From the NCBI GenBank assembly GCA_030248215.1, contig JASANG010001013.1, positions 124,001 through 188,000 on the forward strand: a stretch of DNA of 64,000 nucleotides. The letters run 5' to 3'. Shown piece by piece: positions 1 through 11,793 of this stretch; the first letter of the stretch is position 1; every line of letters starts with the position of its first letter. Source of the stretch: Enoplolaimus lenunculus. Taxonomy: Eukaryota > Nematoda > Enoplea > Enoplida > Thoracostomopsidae. The notes under the pieces were generated by a model that worked only from the letters and a program-made list of their open reading frames with translations, ran no database searches and was not told the DNA's origin. The position numbers and the translations under genes are program-made.

Positions 1-37
1 GATACAAAATATAGAACGTGAACCAGCAAACGGCGTA

Positions 38-232
38 TATTCTCAAATGTATGTAGCACCTATTTCCAAGTTTTTCTTCTAACCAACTGAAGCTCCAGAC
101 AATTGAAAATGGGTTTCTTTTAACCTGACCAGAACCTATTGTCAGAACCTGTCAGTTTTAGTAGCGTCATAAAATACCTTTATTGAAGCTCTATCGCTGA
201 TTGGTGATAAATGCTACACACATTTGCGAATA
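38..232. mobile_element. TATTCTCAAATG inverted-repeat MITE
   Basis: About 200 bp. It begins TATTCTCAAATGTATGTAGC and ends GCTACACACATTTGCGAATA, its inverse. The same family recurs at 1437, 9556, 13115, 15859, 21564, 39598, 44638, 48223, 54588 and 58433. The long terminal repeats can fold into a hairpin; the superfamily is unassigned. Confidence 0.8.
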
Positions 233-580
233 CAGGCCAACATGTGAAAATATTAATGAAAATTTTAAAAGCAACAAACGAAATAAACCAATACCCGAAT
301 AACGAACCGGATTCTATATCGCACCAACGGGTAAGAAAAACCAAATCAGTTAGTAGAAATTATGTTGTCTCCTGAACGCCCAATTGTCCCAGTTGGAAAC
401 AGCGCCGCTTCGATGTTCAGTGTTTTTAGCCGACAACTACAACAAAATCGACGCAAAATCATGAAACGCCCCCACTCCCTTTAATTGTGGGCTTGATTTA
501 TGACGGTGCAATTGAGAGCTAGGACAATAGTTGTTCAGGACACGACATATAATTTATATTTATGTATATAAGCATATATA

Positions 581-1022
581 CTGTAGTGACCCGAATAAGA
601 GGGGGTGACTGATATTTACTTGGCCTCTCCAGAAAGTACCCCCTTGTTATTCGTTATGGACTGTTATTTATTTTCAACCTGCCCTCCGCCACATTCATTA
701 CTGATATATATCCGATATTGCAAACATCCGACGAATTAAATGGTGATATGTCTTGTATCAAAACTTGAGCGATAATGCAAAGTTATAATTTGGAATGGTA
801 CTTTCAAAAGTTAAGTACGCTTTAAAGTTACGAACACAACTTTATTTGGTCCTGGAGTTATGTATACACTACAATTAGGTACAGTTAACATTTATGGACT
901 CTAATTAGGATTTGGGGACTCTATCCGCGTACGAACTCGTATTAGGGATGCGGACTCTTGTTGATTACGACTCAAAATGAGGACCCTCTCTTATTACCCC
1001 TCTCTTATCCGGGTCACTACAG
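581..1022. mobile_element. CTGTAGTGACCCG MITE, TA flanks
   Basis: 442 bp, ends CTGTAGTGACCCGAATAAGA and TCTTATCCGGGTCACTACAG, with TA on both sides, as in mariner/Tc1-type insertions. Other copies at 20482, 51679 and 53462. Confidence 0.85.
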
Positions 1023-1436
1023 TATACATATTAACGAGCAACGCCACACTGCAAAACAAGCTGAAAGTCATGAAAAAACAGTTAAAGCATGCAACGCTTT
1101 TCCGATTTGTGTGCACACAAAACATTAAGTACTGCACTTTATTGAATGCAGTTGATTAAACCGGCTGTGTAGCTGAGTGGATAAAACACAAATTTTTACT
1201 GCAGAAACTTTCAAATCACTTGTTTCCACTGTTGAATTACCAAGTTGACTTGACATATATTTTGCTTTATCTGCTATTATTCATTTCTGAAATGTCATAC
1301 CTGTCCGAAATGAAATCCAGTCAGGGATCAACGATGCTTGCAGATTTAATACTCTAAAATCTGAATAGTTATTGGATCGAAAATATCGCATGTTTCCTGT
1401 TCCGGAGTAAGTTAGTACTTAGATCCTTAGGACCGC

Positions 1437-1641
1437 ATTCTCAAATGTGTGTAGCAGCTATCTCCAATTGGTGATAGGTGTTGTAACTTTCGAACCAGTG
1501 AAAGCTGAGACTCAAAATTTAGCACATTTTTTGGCATATGAGTTGGTCTAATTTTGTACCAATTTTGAATTGATCTACTGTAATAGAGAGTTAGAAAACC
1601 TGTTACCGACTGATAATAGGTGCTATACACATTTGAGAATA
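1437..1641. mobile_element. TATTCTCAAATG MITE
   Basis: Ends ATTCTCAAATGTGTGTAGC and TATACACATTTGAGAATAT; the inner arms (CTCCAATTGGTGATAGG, TACCGACTGATAATAGG) are also conserved. Confidence 0.82.
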
Positions 1642-1807
1642 TGGGCGCTAGTTACATCCGGTTAGTAACATTTAGGCAGGATAGTGCCAACTATCAACAG
1701 CGTTCGCCATTACTGATGGCTCAGCGGCCAGTCTTTACCTTTATGATTTTTGTCTAGAGGTTTAAGAATCTTTCAGTCAACAACACAAAAACGTTCTTCA
1801 AGATTTT

Positions 1808-2088
1808 GGCCCATGTAAAGATCAGGGGCGGAACTTTTTTCTGTTGGACTAGAAAAGAGTACGCTTAAGCTTAAGACTAATTTTTTTTGCTTCGCTTAGG
1901 CTTAGGCTTAGGCTTAGGCTTAGGATTGCGCCCATTCTTACGCTTAGGCTTATGCTTAGGCTTAGGCTTAGGCTTAGGCTTAGGAATATGCTCATTCTTA
2001 CGCTTAGGCGTAGGCTTATGCTTAGGCTTAGGCTTAGGCTTAGGAATATGCTTACAACACTGTTCCGTCCCTGTTCTTGACATTGGCC
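1808..2088 (+). mobile_element. TTAGGC-array MITE (subfamily 1)
   Basis: Left end GGCCCATGTAAAGATCAG and right end inverted (CCCTGTTCTTGACATTGGCC). The interior is (TTAGGC)n broken by AATATGCTCATTCTTACG spacers. The flanks AAGATTTT and GAGAATTT look like a decayed 8-bp duplication. It lies just past the stop of the distal NCKX exon. Confidence 0.85.
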
Positions 2089-2094
2089 GAGAAT

Positions 2095-2100
2095 TTTATA
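2095..2100 (-). terminator. Possible variant poly(A) signal for distal NCKX isoform
   Basis: TATAAA on the minus strand 60 nt after the distal stop. No AATAAA is seen nearby. Cleavage 10-30 nt later would fall inside the TTAGGC MITE that ends at 2088. Confidence 0.3.
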
Positions 2101-2159
2101 AAAACTGGCGCTCCCAGACGTACTCTTTGCTCAGGACCCTCTCACCTACCGCCGTTCGT

Positions 2160-2430
2160 TTAACAAGTAAGCTTCGAAAACGGGCACGTAATGCGTCCAA
2201 TTTCCAGCAATACCGCAACAACCGTAAAGATTACGTATGTAACTAACATACACGCTCCAAAGGCTTTGTTCATTTGCCAATTAAATGCACCAACACAAAT
2301 AATCATTACAACAAGCATAATGAACAACATTCCAACTGAACAAACCAGGCCAGACGAGTCAACTTCAATGTAGTTTGTCTTCGACACAAATAACCCAATC
2401 AAGAAATATAGGAGCCATGGAAATGGTAAT
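2160..2430 (-). CDS. NCKX: NCKX last exon, distal alternative
   Basis: Acceptor TTTTGTTTACAG|A also completes the split Gly codon. It encodes 89 residues: [57 protein letters not shown], then stop. About 57 of 89 positions match the proximal copy. Changes cluster in the outer loop ([10 protein letters not shown] against [10 protein letters not shown]), the final membrane segment and the tail. It is reached by skipping the proximal exon, with an intron of 4.9 kb. Confidence 0.9.
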
Positions 2431-5400
2431 CTGTAAACAAAAATCATTACAAGTTAGGGCTTAAATGTAAACAACTGGGGCGGAACAGTAATATAAGCTT
2501 ATTTCTAAGTCTAGGCCTAAGCCTAAGCCTATGTGTAAGAATGAGTTTATTCCGAAACCTAAAAGCCTAAGCTTAAGCCTAAGTCTAAGCCTAAGTGTAA
2601 GAATGAGCATATACACTAAGAATAAGCCTAAGCGTAAGAATGAGTATATTCTTAAAACTAAGCCTAAGCCAAGCAAAAAAATTAGTCTAAAGCTTAAGCT
2701 TACTCTATTGCAGTACCACAGAAAAACGTTCCGCCCCTGATCTTTACATGGGTCCAAGTTAGTATAACTTGACTGACCAGTGTTGCCAGTGTTTGATTTT
2801 TGGGCATGGGATCACCATGTGTGGACGGGGTTTTTTTGCGCCCGGCGAGCGAGAATCATAGTTTAACCTGTCAGGATGTTTCTTACAGCCTGTTAGGGAT
2901 CCTTTTTCGAATATTTCCCAACATTTTGACAAATTATATCCACCAATCAGGGGTTAAACGCACCTATTGTGGATTGTTGTACCGGGATTTTTGGGGTTTC
3001 GGTTTCCCATACAAGAACCACTTCTTGTTTCAAAATTTTTATGGAACGCACACATCCGGTTTCTAATATCCAAGCTACGCTCATGGTAACACAAGTTTGT
3101 TTTAGTTGGCAACTGGGACGTTTCAAACATTAATAGTTGTCAGTAACGCAATGCTTATTTGTTAGTCTAGTCTACATACAAGATCAATCGGTTAAATTTA
3201 AACTAAACTTATTATTTTATGGTTTTAGTGCCGAAATATTTCGAAGAGACCGTTAAAATTACCCTGTAAATTCTAGTGAGTTGATTAATCAACACACAGA
3301 GAGAATTAGTTATTTTTGGTCACACCTGAGTTAATAACTGTAAATATTACCTCACTCTGCGCTTGTTTAATTCCGGATGAGTCGATTAATAACTCTGAAT
3401 GAGTTGAATTAACTCAGAATTATGAGTTCTGATAGTCCTAACTCAGACTGAGTGATTAAATTCAGTCTGAGTTCAAATCCACTCACTGGAATTGACAGTG
3501 TAAAACGCAATCATGGAAGGTGCTATGCTAATTTGAGAATGTGATTCCTACTGTAAAATCGATATTAATTCGTCTAGAAGCGATACGATAGAAAATCTTC
3601 TATATTCTCGGATTCAGGAGACGTAACTGAAACTTCAGTTTGGCAAAGCTTACTCGCCATACCAGCTTCAAAGCATTTTTACCAGCTACCGTAACCAAGT
3701 GAAGACATTTTGTTTAATACTTCTTGAATTACAGAAGATCATTCTAAAACCTGCAAAAAGTGCTGGTTTTTTCCGAAATTTTACCGGAACATATTCCCCA
3801 TTTCCACTGCAACACGACCCTAACCATAGTCATCTAAAACTGCGGTTTCTAACTTTGAAATTATAGTAGTTTTAGAGGAACATTACGCTAAACGCAGGCG
3901 TTTGTATGTCAACAACAGTATTAAATTGGAAATTGTCAAACCAATATTTCAAACGAAATCATGTTAGTCCAACACAACAAGCGATCAATCTAAGGTCTAC
4001 TGGAAACGACGCTACTGGAAACCAAAACGACCTACTCGTATCCTTATAGAGAACGTTCATAATTCTTGGGAAAATGTTTCGAAACCTGAAGAATGTTTGG
4101 AAATACACACACGGTCCATGTATAGAACAGGGCCGGATCGTTTTTCGGAAGGGCTATAATAGAGTCAGTTTAAGCTTTACACATTTTTTGCTTAGGCTAT
4201 AGGCTTAGGCTTAGGCTTAGGATTTTGGCTTAGGAATAGGCTTATCCATACGCTTAGGCTTAGGCTTAGGCTTAGGAATAGGCTCATCCATACGCTTAGG
4301 CTTAGGCTTAGGCTTAGGAATAGGCTCATCCATACGCTTAGGCTTAGGCTTAGGAATAGGCTCATCCATACGCTTAGGCTTAGGCTTAGGCGTAGGAATA
4401 GACTCATCCATACGCTTAGGCTTATTTTTAGGCTTAGGAATAGGCTCATCCATACGCTTAGGCTTAAGCTAAGGCTTAGGAATAGGCTCATCCATATGCT
4501 TAGGCTTAGGCTAAGGCTTAGAAATAGGCTCTTATATGCTTAGGCTTAGGCTTAGGAATAGGCTCATTCATACGCTTCGGCTTAGGCTTAGGCTTAGGAA
4601 TAGGCTCATTCATACGCTTCGGCTTATTCTTAGGCTTAGGAATAGGCTCATTCATACGCTTCGGCTTAGGCTTAGGCTTAGGAATAGGCTCATTCATACG
4701 CTTCGGCTTAGGAATATGCTTATACTACAGTTCCGGCCCCGTTCTATACATGGGCCATACACACTATGATGTCGACTGCCAATCATTACTGCGTTGAAGA
4801 CAAAGTACTTCGACGACAAATTGTCTTTTGTACCCTTCCACCCACAGGCTTAGGTTTACGCACAGGCTTAGAGTTAGGTTTAGTTTAGGAAAACGTTTGT
4901 CTAAGCGTAAGCGTTAACCGTAAATGTGAGGGGAAAGTGTGCGAAAGCCGAAAAACCATTGAAATGACTTAAGCCATCTACTTAATGGGTCCACTATTGC
5001 TGGTAGGGTATTTTTCTCAATGATAATTCGTTCGATACGTCATTAAGATACCAGAGGTGACAGACAAGGAGCAAAAGGGGTAGGCACTTGCGATCGAGCG
5101 GATACGAGCCAGAGGCACACAAACAAACAACCTCTACGAAAAAGGAACATATCACTAAACGCCCCCATATCTCGAAGCGCATGCTGTACATCGACCAAAC
5201 TTTGCAGTGACGTGCAGCCGCGTCGTGGGACAGGAACAAAATTGTCGAACATAGAATTTAAATTTGAGCCCCCCGTCAGAAACCGGACAGCGTTTCCGGT
5301 ACCGGTAGAAACTAACATGCAATGTTTCCCCTGGTATTTGTCAGGAAAGCAAAGGCCCAGCCCCTGGAAAAATTTTGCCCTCCATAGAAAGCTTTCAACC

Positions 5401-8400
5401 TTGCTTGTAAGTCAATGAAAACCCTTGTATACCCATTGTGAAAAATGTTCTGCCCCTCGTGGCGAGATGAGCTGGCTACGGGCCTGGAGATGAAAGCATT
5501 CGTACTGTTCCTATCAAACGCTTGGCCACACGTCACTGACAATGGACGTAGCCAAGAAGGATTGGAACTTTTTTCAGTTGGTAACACGAGAAAGAGGGGT
5601 TTAGTATATGTTTTCTGTTGGCAACATTTGAAACGACCCCTTTCGAAATTTTTATTGCACACGATTCCCCATTTCCGAACTCCTGGCTACGCCCCATGAT
5701 TGAGTGCACGATGATGACGTCATCGTCATGAAAAACAACTGTCGTTCAGTTAACATTCATCTCCGAATCGAAACGGGCATTGAATTTTGCCAATTTCAAG
5801 CAAAATTGAAATTGCAACAAATCCACAATACGTCAACAGCATACACGCTCCGAATCCTTTGTTCATTTTCCACTTAAACGCTCCGACGCACACGATGAGC
5901 ACAATGAGCATAATGAATAGCATTCCAACTGAACACACGAGACCGTGAGAGTTTACACTTATGAACCAATGATTTGGCACGAACAGACCAATAAGACAGT
6001 AGATTAACCATGGAACTGGCAAGCTGAAATTATTCCCATTCGTTAATTTCGCCAAAAAATGCTTCGATTTTGAAAACCAACTTTGAATATTTCAAAGTGA
6101 AACGAATAAGCCAATGAAAACGGTCGATTATGGAACTATGCTGCAAGTATGCGCACTATGTGATTCGTAATTTGCCAATCAAAATTGGTCAAATTTTGAA
6201 TTAATTTTTGCATATTTGAACTTTTAATATTCTGGTCGGATTCGTCAGTTGACATAAAATGGTCGCATTTTGAAAACATTTTTTGGAATATTTTACGCTG
6301 TTTAGCGCAATGAAGCGAAGTAGAGTAACTGTGAAACACAGCTAAGCTTCAAGAATTGCGATGTGAAACTTGGATATATTGTTTGAACAAAAATAGTCCG
6401 ATTTTGAAAATTTTTCTGCATATTGGAAAGCATTTCATATTTGATAGTATTTAATTATGTATAAAGCAGTAGAACAGACAGATGACTGATAAGCTTATAA
6501 ATATCTATTTAGCTTTGAATTGTCATTTGGCCGAAAATAGTTCTGTCTGAAATATTTCGCATATTTGAATTTTTTAACTCAATAAAGCCCCAGTCACACG
6601 TGCAAGTTTTTGCTGCGAGAACTTGCAGCTGCAATTTGTACTTGCAGGTTTTGTCCAAAATCCCGTTCGACAAACTTGCAGCTGCAAATAATTCATTAGA
6701 AATCATAGCGAGGAATTTAGTTCACATGTGTGAATAACCATACAAGTTCACTGAATTTATTGCAGTCGCTTTCTCATTGGCTGACGAAAAAATGCAAGTT
6801 CTGCGTGCAATTTGCACCTGACAGTTTTCGCAGCAAAAACTTGCACGTGTGAATAGGGCTTTAAGCAATACAATAGCCACGAGACAGTAAGCTGAAAAAT
6901 TATTAATATTATGCATGTACTACTTTCTTATACTTCCACATTTTGTAGATCAAAAAACGCCAAATTTACAACTTGAGTTTGAAAAAACAACTGCAGTATT
7001 AATTTGAAAATACGAAAATTTATCGATACACAAATATTAAGATTGAAACGTTTTAGACAGGAAGTTTAAAAATAAACTCCAATTTGCTGTTTGAGAAAAA
7101 CTGGCTCTTGTGGGAATTTAAGACAATTTTGGTAAAAATGTATTACTCAACACTGTTCGGCAAAATTGAGAAATGCAAAAAAAAATTTGAAAACTAAAAA
7201 GTGATAGCAATAGAATCGAATCATGTGCTACTTTTACTTGCTAAAATTAATATTGGCTTGGTTACAGAGACAACACTTAAAGTTGATCAACAGCATATAA
7301 CCAGAACTTACCCAACAGTGACGTCAAATATGTTGCTGCCCACTGAAGACGACACCGCCATATCCCCGAGTCCTTTTCTGGCAACGATAACACTCGTAAT
7401 TAAATCTGGGATGCTGGTACCGGCCGCCAGAATCGTTAGACCCATGACCTGAAATACAATTTTGTCAACTTTGTAGCAATTACACTATTCACTGGTAGAT
7501 CCATGGTGATCCAGAGTATGGCGCATGTAAAGATCAGAGTCGGAACGTTTTTTTTGGTGGGACTGCAATAGAGTAGGCTTAAATTTTAGATTAATACTTT
7601 CTTAGGCCTACGCTTAGGCTTAGGTTTAGGTATAAGCACATTCTTACGCTTAAGCGTTGGCTTAGGCTTAGGTTTAAACGTAGGAATACTTTATTAATGC
7701 AACCTGAGCGGAAAATTAGGTTGCTTCGAAATTTTCAACCTTGCTTGTAGGTCATCGAAAACCCTTGCACGCTTCTCTTAAAGTATGATTAGCTCCCCTA
7801 CCAAGATGAGCTAAATACGGGCCTGACTTTTCCCTCTCGCCATTAGGTACATACCGCATCCGAAATGCCGATCGTATCGCCAATGGTTCCAGCCCACCAG
7901 ACCATCAAATAAGAGAATACCGCAATCCAAAGGATTGATCCGAAAAACGTTCCCATAAAATATTTGCGTTTATTCTGAAATTAAAATGTTTAATTACACA
8001 ATTGAACAATTTTAACCACTGCACACATGAACATTTTGATTTCGTATAAAAATTTAATTTCAAGCCAGAAATTGTAATCACATCCTCTTAGGCGGAAGGC
8101 GTTTACTGTCACTACTCAGCAACATTAATAAAACAAACTTCGAAATATACAGTAAAATACTGTTTTTAATAGTTTTCAAAGATTACTACGATTTGCCTAA
8201 GTCTGACGCCCAACAATTTTGCATTACAGATTTAAAACATGGCTTCTACCCGAGGTTTTTGAAAACCGACCGAGCCACGGGCACTAAGCCACGTAGAAAT
8301 ATTGTTCGGCAGGCTAAAAAGATTTTAACCGTCTGTAATGCAACTTCTACAATAACATGCGTACACCAAGTGACTTTTGAGAAGGTAATGTCCTGGACAT

Positions 8401-11400
8401 TGAAGCATTTTTGGCTTCAATCTTCATTGATAAAAATTGTTGACCCTCCCATTTTGCGTATTTTAAATTGGCTGTGGATTTGCACAAATCAAAAGTTTAC
8501 CGGATTCCGGACGTCTGGTAAAGTGAGCCATAATGGAAATACAATCGGCGCAACGATTATGTAAATAATGCGTTTACTGCATGAATCTGGCCACGCAAGG
8601 TCCAACGGAGCTTCGCCTTCGCCATCGCCGTCGTCTGGTTCCTAAAATAGTCCCGTGATTCGGTCAAATTTGTGACACCCGATTTGGGCATCATGAACCA
8701 AGAGCAGTTCTCAAATTCCACATAAACGGGCTCTCAAAGCCAACAAATGTTGAAATTTTTCCTTCTGATGAATCCATCATTTGTATCTGCACAAGCAGCG
8801 TCAGCGAGCGAAAAGACAGACGTAATTTTAGTATTAAAAGATTAATTATTGATTTACAGCTAAAATTTGAGTTTTTGAAATTTTGGGAAACCCATTTGGG
8901 TATGAGTGGATCCCCTCAATTCAGGAGTATGGGGGCGTCAAGCACGAGGCTGACTGAAAGGGGAAAAATTATAAACACCCAAATCGTTATATTGACACCA
9001 AAAGGGGAACGGCTATCCGTTTTAAGATGAAACTTTGAAATCATTTCAAAAGATACAAAGTTTAGGACACAGTAGTCGGTTTGAAGACTCCCGTGTCACC
9101 CAATCGTGTATGACCGATACCGTTTACAATGGGCAGCTTATAGACAAAGCAGAGAGAATGTTTAAAAACCTTAATTAAATTTGAATTAAAAAAATGAAAA
9201 AAATTTTCGTAAAATCACTCAAGCACTTTTTGAGACAATTTTTTTCAACGAAACAACTCGAGTCTACTCTCACGTCTGTCAAATCTTACAAGTGATAATA
9301 TCAAATTGGATTTACTTATGCGTTAAAAATTAAGGTTTACTTATTATTGTTTATACTTTAAACAAAATTGAAAGTATGCGAAAAAAGATAAAAAATACAA
9401 TAAAAACAATTTTAACAATTGCATACTTTTCAGAAACGTAGAAAATCAGCGTTATGCTAATAAAATGTTACAGTATTTGCGTTATTCCTATCTCTAAGTT
9501 TGAAATTAGAACTACTAACCTGGTTAAGCTAACATTACACTAAACTCTAAGCCAATATTGCTAAATGTGTGCAGCACCTATCACCAGTTAGCAATAGCTC
9601 TTGTAATATTCAAACTGTTGTGTTACAAACGTTTCAAAATTGGTATACAGATCGCAACACGTACCTACTCAAAGAGTAACAACCAGGGTGTAAACGGATA
9701 GTAAAAATAACGGAAACGGAAAGGGAAACGGATAGTGATCAAAATAACAGAAACCGAACGTATCGATATTTTTAAGATTTTAGATGAATTTCGTAATCCT
9801 TATTTCATTTCGAACAATTGCAGCATATTTGTAACAAAAATGCGAAAAATATACGTGATTTATATTGCAAATTTTGAACGTAAAAACAACTTAGTTTCCG
9901 TTATTTCTATAACAGAAACGGTAACGAACACCAATTTTTACCGGAAACGGATATCCGGTTGCACCCTGGTAACAACTATTAAAATAACAGCTGTTGTAGC
10001 ACTCCTGTGTAAAAACCTAACGCTAACTGGTCATAGATGCTATATCCATTTGAGAATACGAACCGCGTATCTAGAAGCAAAATAAGAAATCCCAGTTTTC
10101 TGTTAGCTTGGCTTAGTGTTGTTGCTGCATGCAAACAGTATATGCCGATTTTAGTAGAAAGAAACAAGGTTAAGTTAGTAAAAACATCATTTTTCTTCTT
10201 TTTACGAGAAGATAAAAAATTAAGTAAAATTAATGTTTTAAACGTTTTAACACAGAGACACTTGTTGTTTATCCATCTGGATAGCGCTACACTTGTCGTA
10301 CGGCGCCGTCCGTCGACGTCCTGTCACGATACGGTATTGTATATGAGTAATTCGTGTACGACACCGCATAGTGACGCACAGTGACGGACAGCGTCGACGG
10401 CATTAAAATAATTAAAAAATATAGCGCAACACTCAAATTTGTGATTCTTTTAAGACTTTGGATGTCAATTTTTTGACCCAATTGCAACTTAAAGATTGTC
10501 TTATGAGTCACTTTTAGAAAAATATGGTTTAAATTAATTGAATATCCCGGTTTTGCATGCGAAATAAAACAACATCAACAGCAGAAGCAAGAATAACAAT
10601 GCCCAATAAGCAGAACAGGTACAGCAAAAACAAAATAGCAACAACGACAGTAAACAACAAACAAACAATCAAACCAACAAACAAATGACTAAACAAATGA
10701 CCAAACAAACAAATAAATATATAAACAAACAAACAAACATCAAACGACACTGAAACGAGCGACATGTCAACAAACAAACAAAACCAAACAAACAACCAGA
10801 TAACATATAACCCTTTCACTCATAGAGTATACTATGAGCAGCTAAATACAATAATGTACAAGCAATACACACACTATGAGCAGTGTTTAACATTTATAAC
10901 ATATATGCGCAGAGCAAAATCCCCACAAGACTTGAGAGCACCCTCGGGCTCGACCGTCAAGCTCCTATAGCTCAGTGCTCATCGTAAACGCCTCCCACGC
11001 GTGAGACTGGGGTTCGAATCTTACCTTGAAATTACGTCTCATTTGAAATTGAAATATTCATGTGAGAAAGGGTTAAACATATAAACAAAAAATAATCAAA
11101 CAACAAACAAATACACAAAGAAACAAACAAACAAACAAACAAACAAACAAACAGATTAACAAGAACCGATGCGCCCAAAAAACAAAAAAAACAACAAAAA
11201 AACGTAAAACAATTTTACAATAGCACAGAATGCCAAAATACCAGACAGACAATGTGTTTTTAGTTCATGGTTCAAACTTAATGATTGAATATATAACGAG
11301 ATACAGAAACCGGTAAGGACAGACACAACATATGATTATATAATCAACAGACAACAGATGAGCAAATTTTAACTCGGTTTTCACTTGCCCGGTCACGTGC

Positions 11401-11594
11401 CATTCTGTCCTCCTAACAATGACAACAACAACAACAACAACAACAACAACCAACAACAACAACAACACCACCAACTACAACCACAGCAACAACAACAGCA
11501 AGAAGAAGAAGAACAACAACAACAACAAACAACAACAACAACAAACAACAACAACAACAACAGCAACAACAACCACAGCAACAACAACAGCAAG

Positions 11595-11627
<33 letters not shown>

Positions 11628-11762
11628 AATAATAATAATAATAATAATAACAACAACAACAACAACGACGACAACAAGCAACAACCACAGCAACAACAAC
11701 AGCAAGAAGAACAACAACAACAACAACAACAACAACCAACAACAACCAACAACAACAACAAC

Positions 11763-11793
<31 letters not shown>

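Larger units (their letters stand above)
10600..11160. repeat. CAAA-rich simple sequence around the tRNA-bearing element
   Basis: AAACAAAC-type runs at about 10620-10800 and 11080-11160 flank the element at 10810-11075. Confidence 0.7.

Noticed and set aside
1163-1230. tRNA gene at CTGTGTAGCTGAGTGGATAA
   Set aside because: Box A-like word only; no box B at the right distance and no cloverleaf.
1900-2060. Interstitial telomere or ancient chromosome fusion point
   Set aside because: The TTAGGC runs are short, broken by spacers and bounded by inverted repeats with target duplications, so insertion explains them better.
2800-3066. 88-residue frame downstream of the distal exon's intronic MITE
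   Set aside because: No domain, no splice-compatible borders with NCKX phases, chance length.
4192-4491. Open frames giving Lys-Pro or Leu-Ser-Leu repeat proteins in TTAGGC arrays (also at 1877, 13882, 26964, 47807)
   Set aside because: They follow directly from translating a hexamer repeat and stop at MITE borders; no start context, splice site or conservation.
7201-7452. Plus-strand frame of 83 residues
   Set aside because: It is the shadow of NCKX exon 9 on the minus strand, which carries the alpha-2 repeat.
10961-11029. Functional tRNA gene
   Set aside because: A and B boxes are present but the acceptor stem does not pair, and two further copies sit in identical elements; a repeat-borne relic is more likely.
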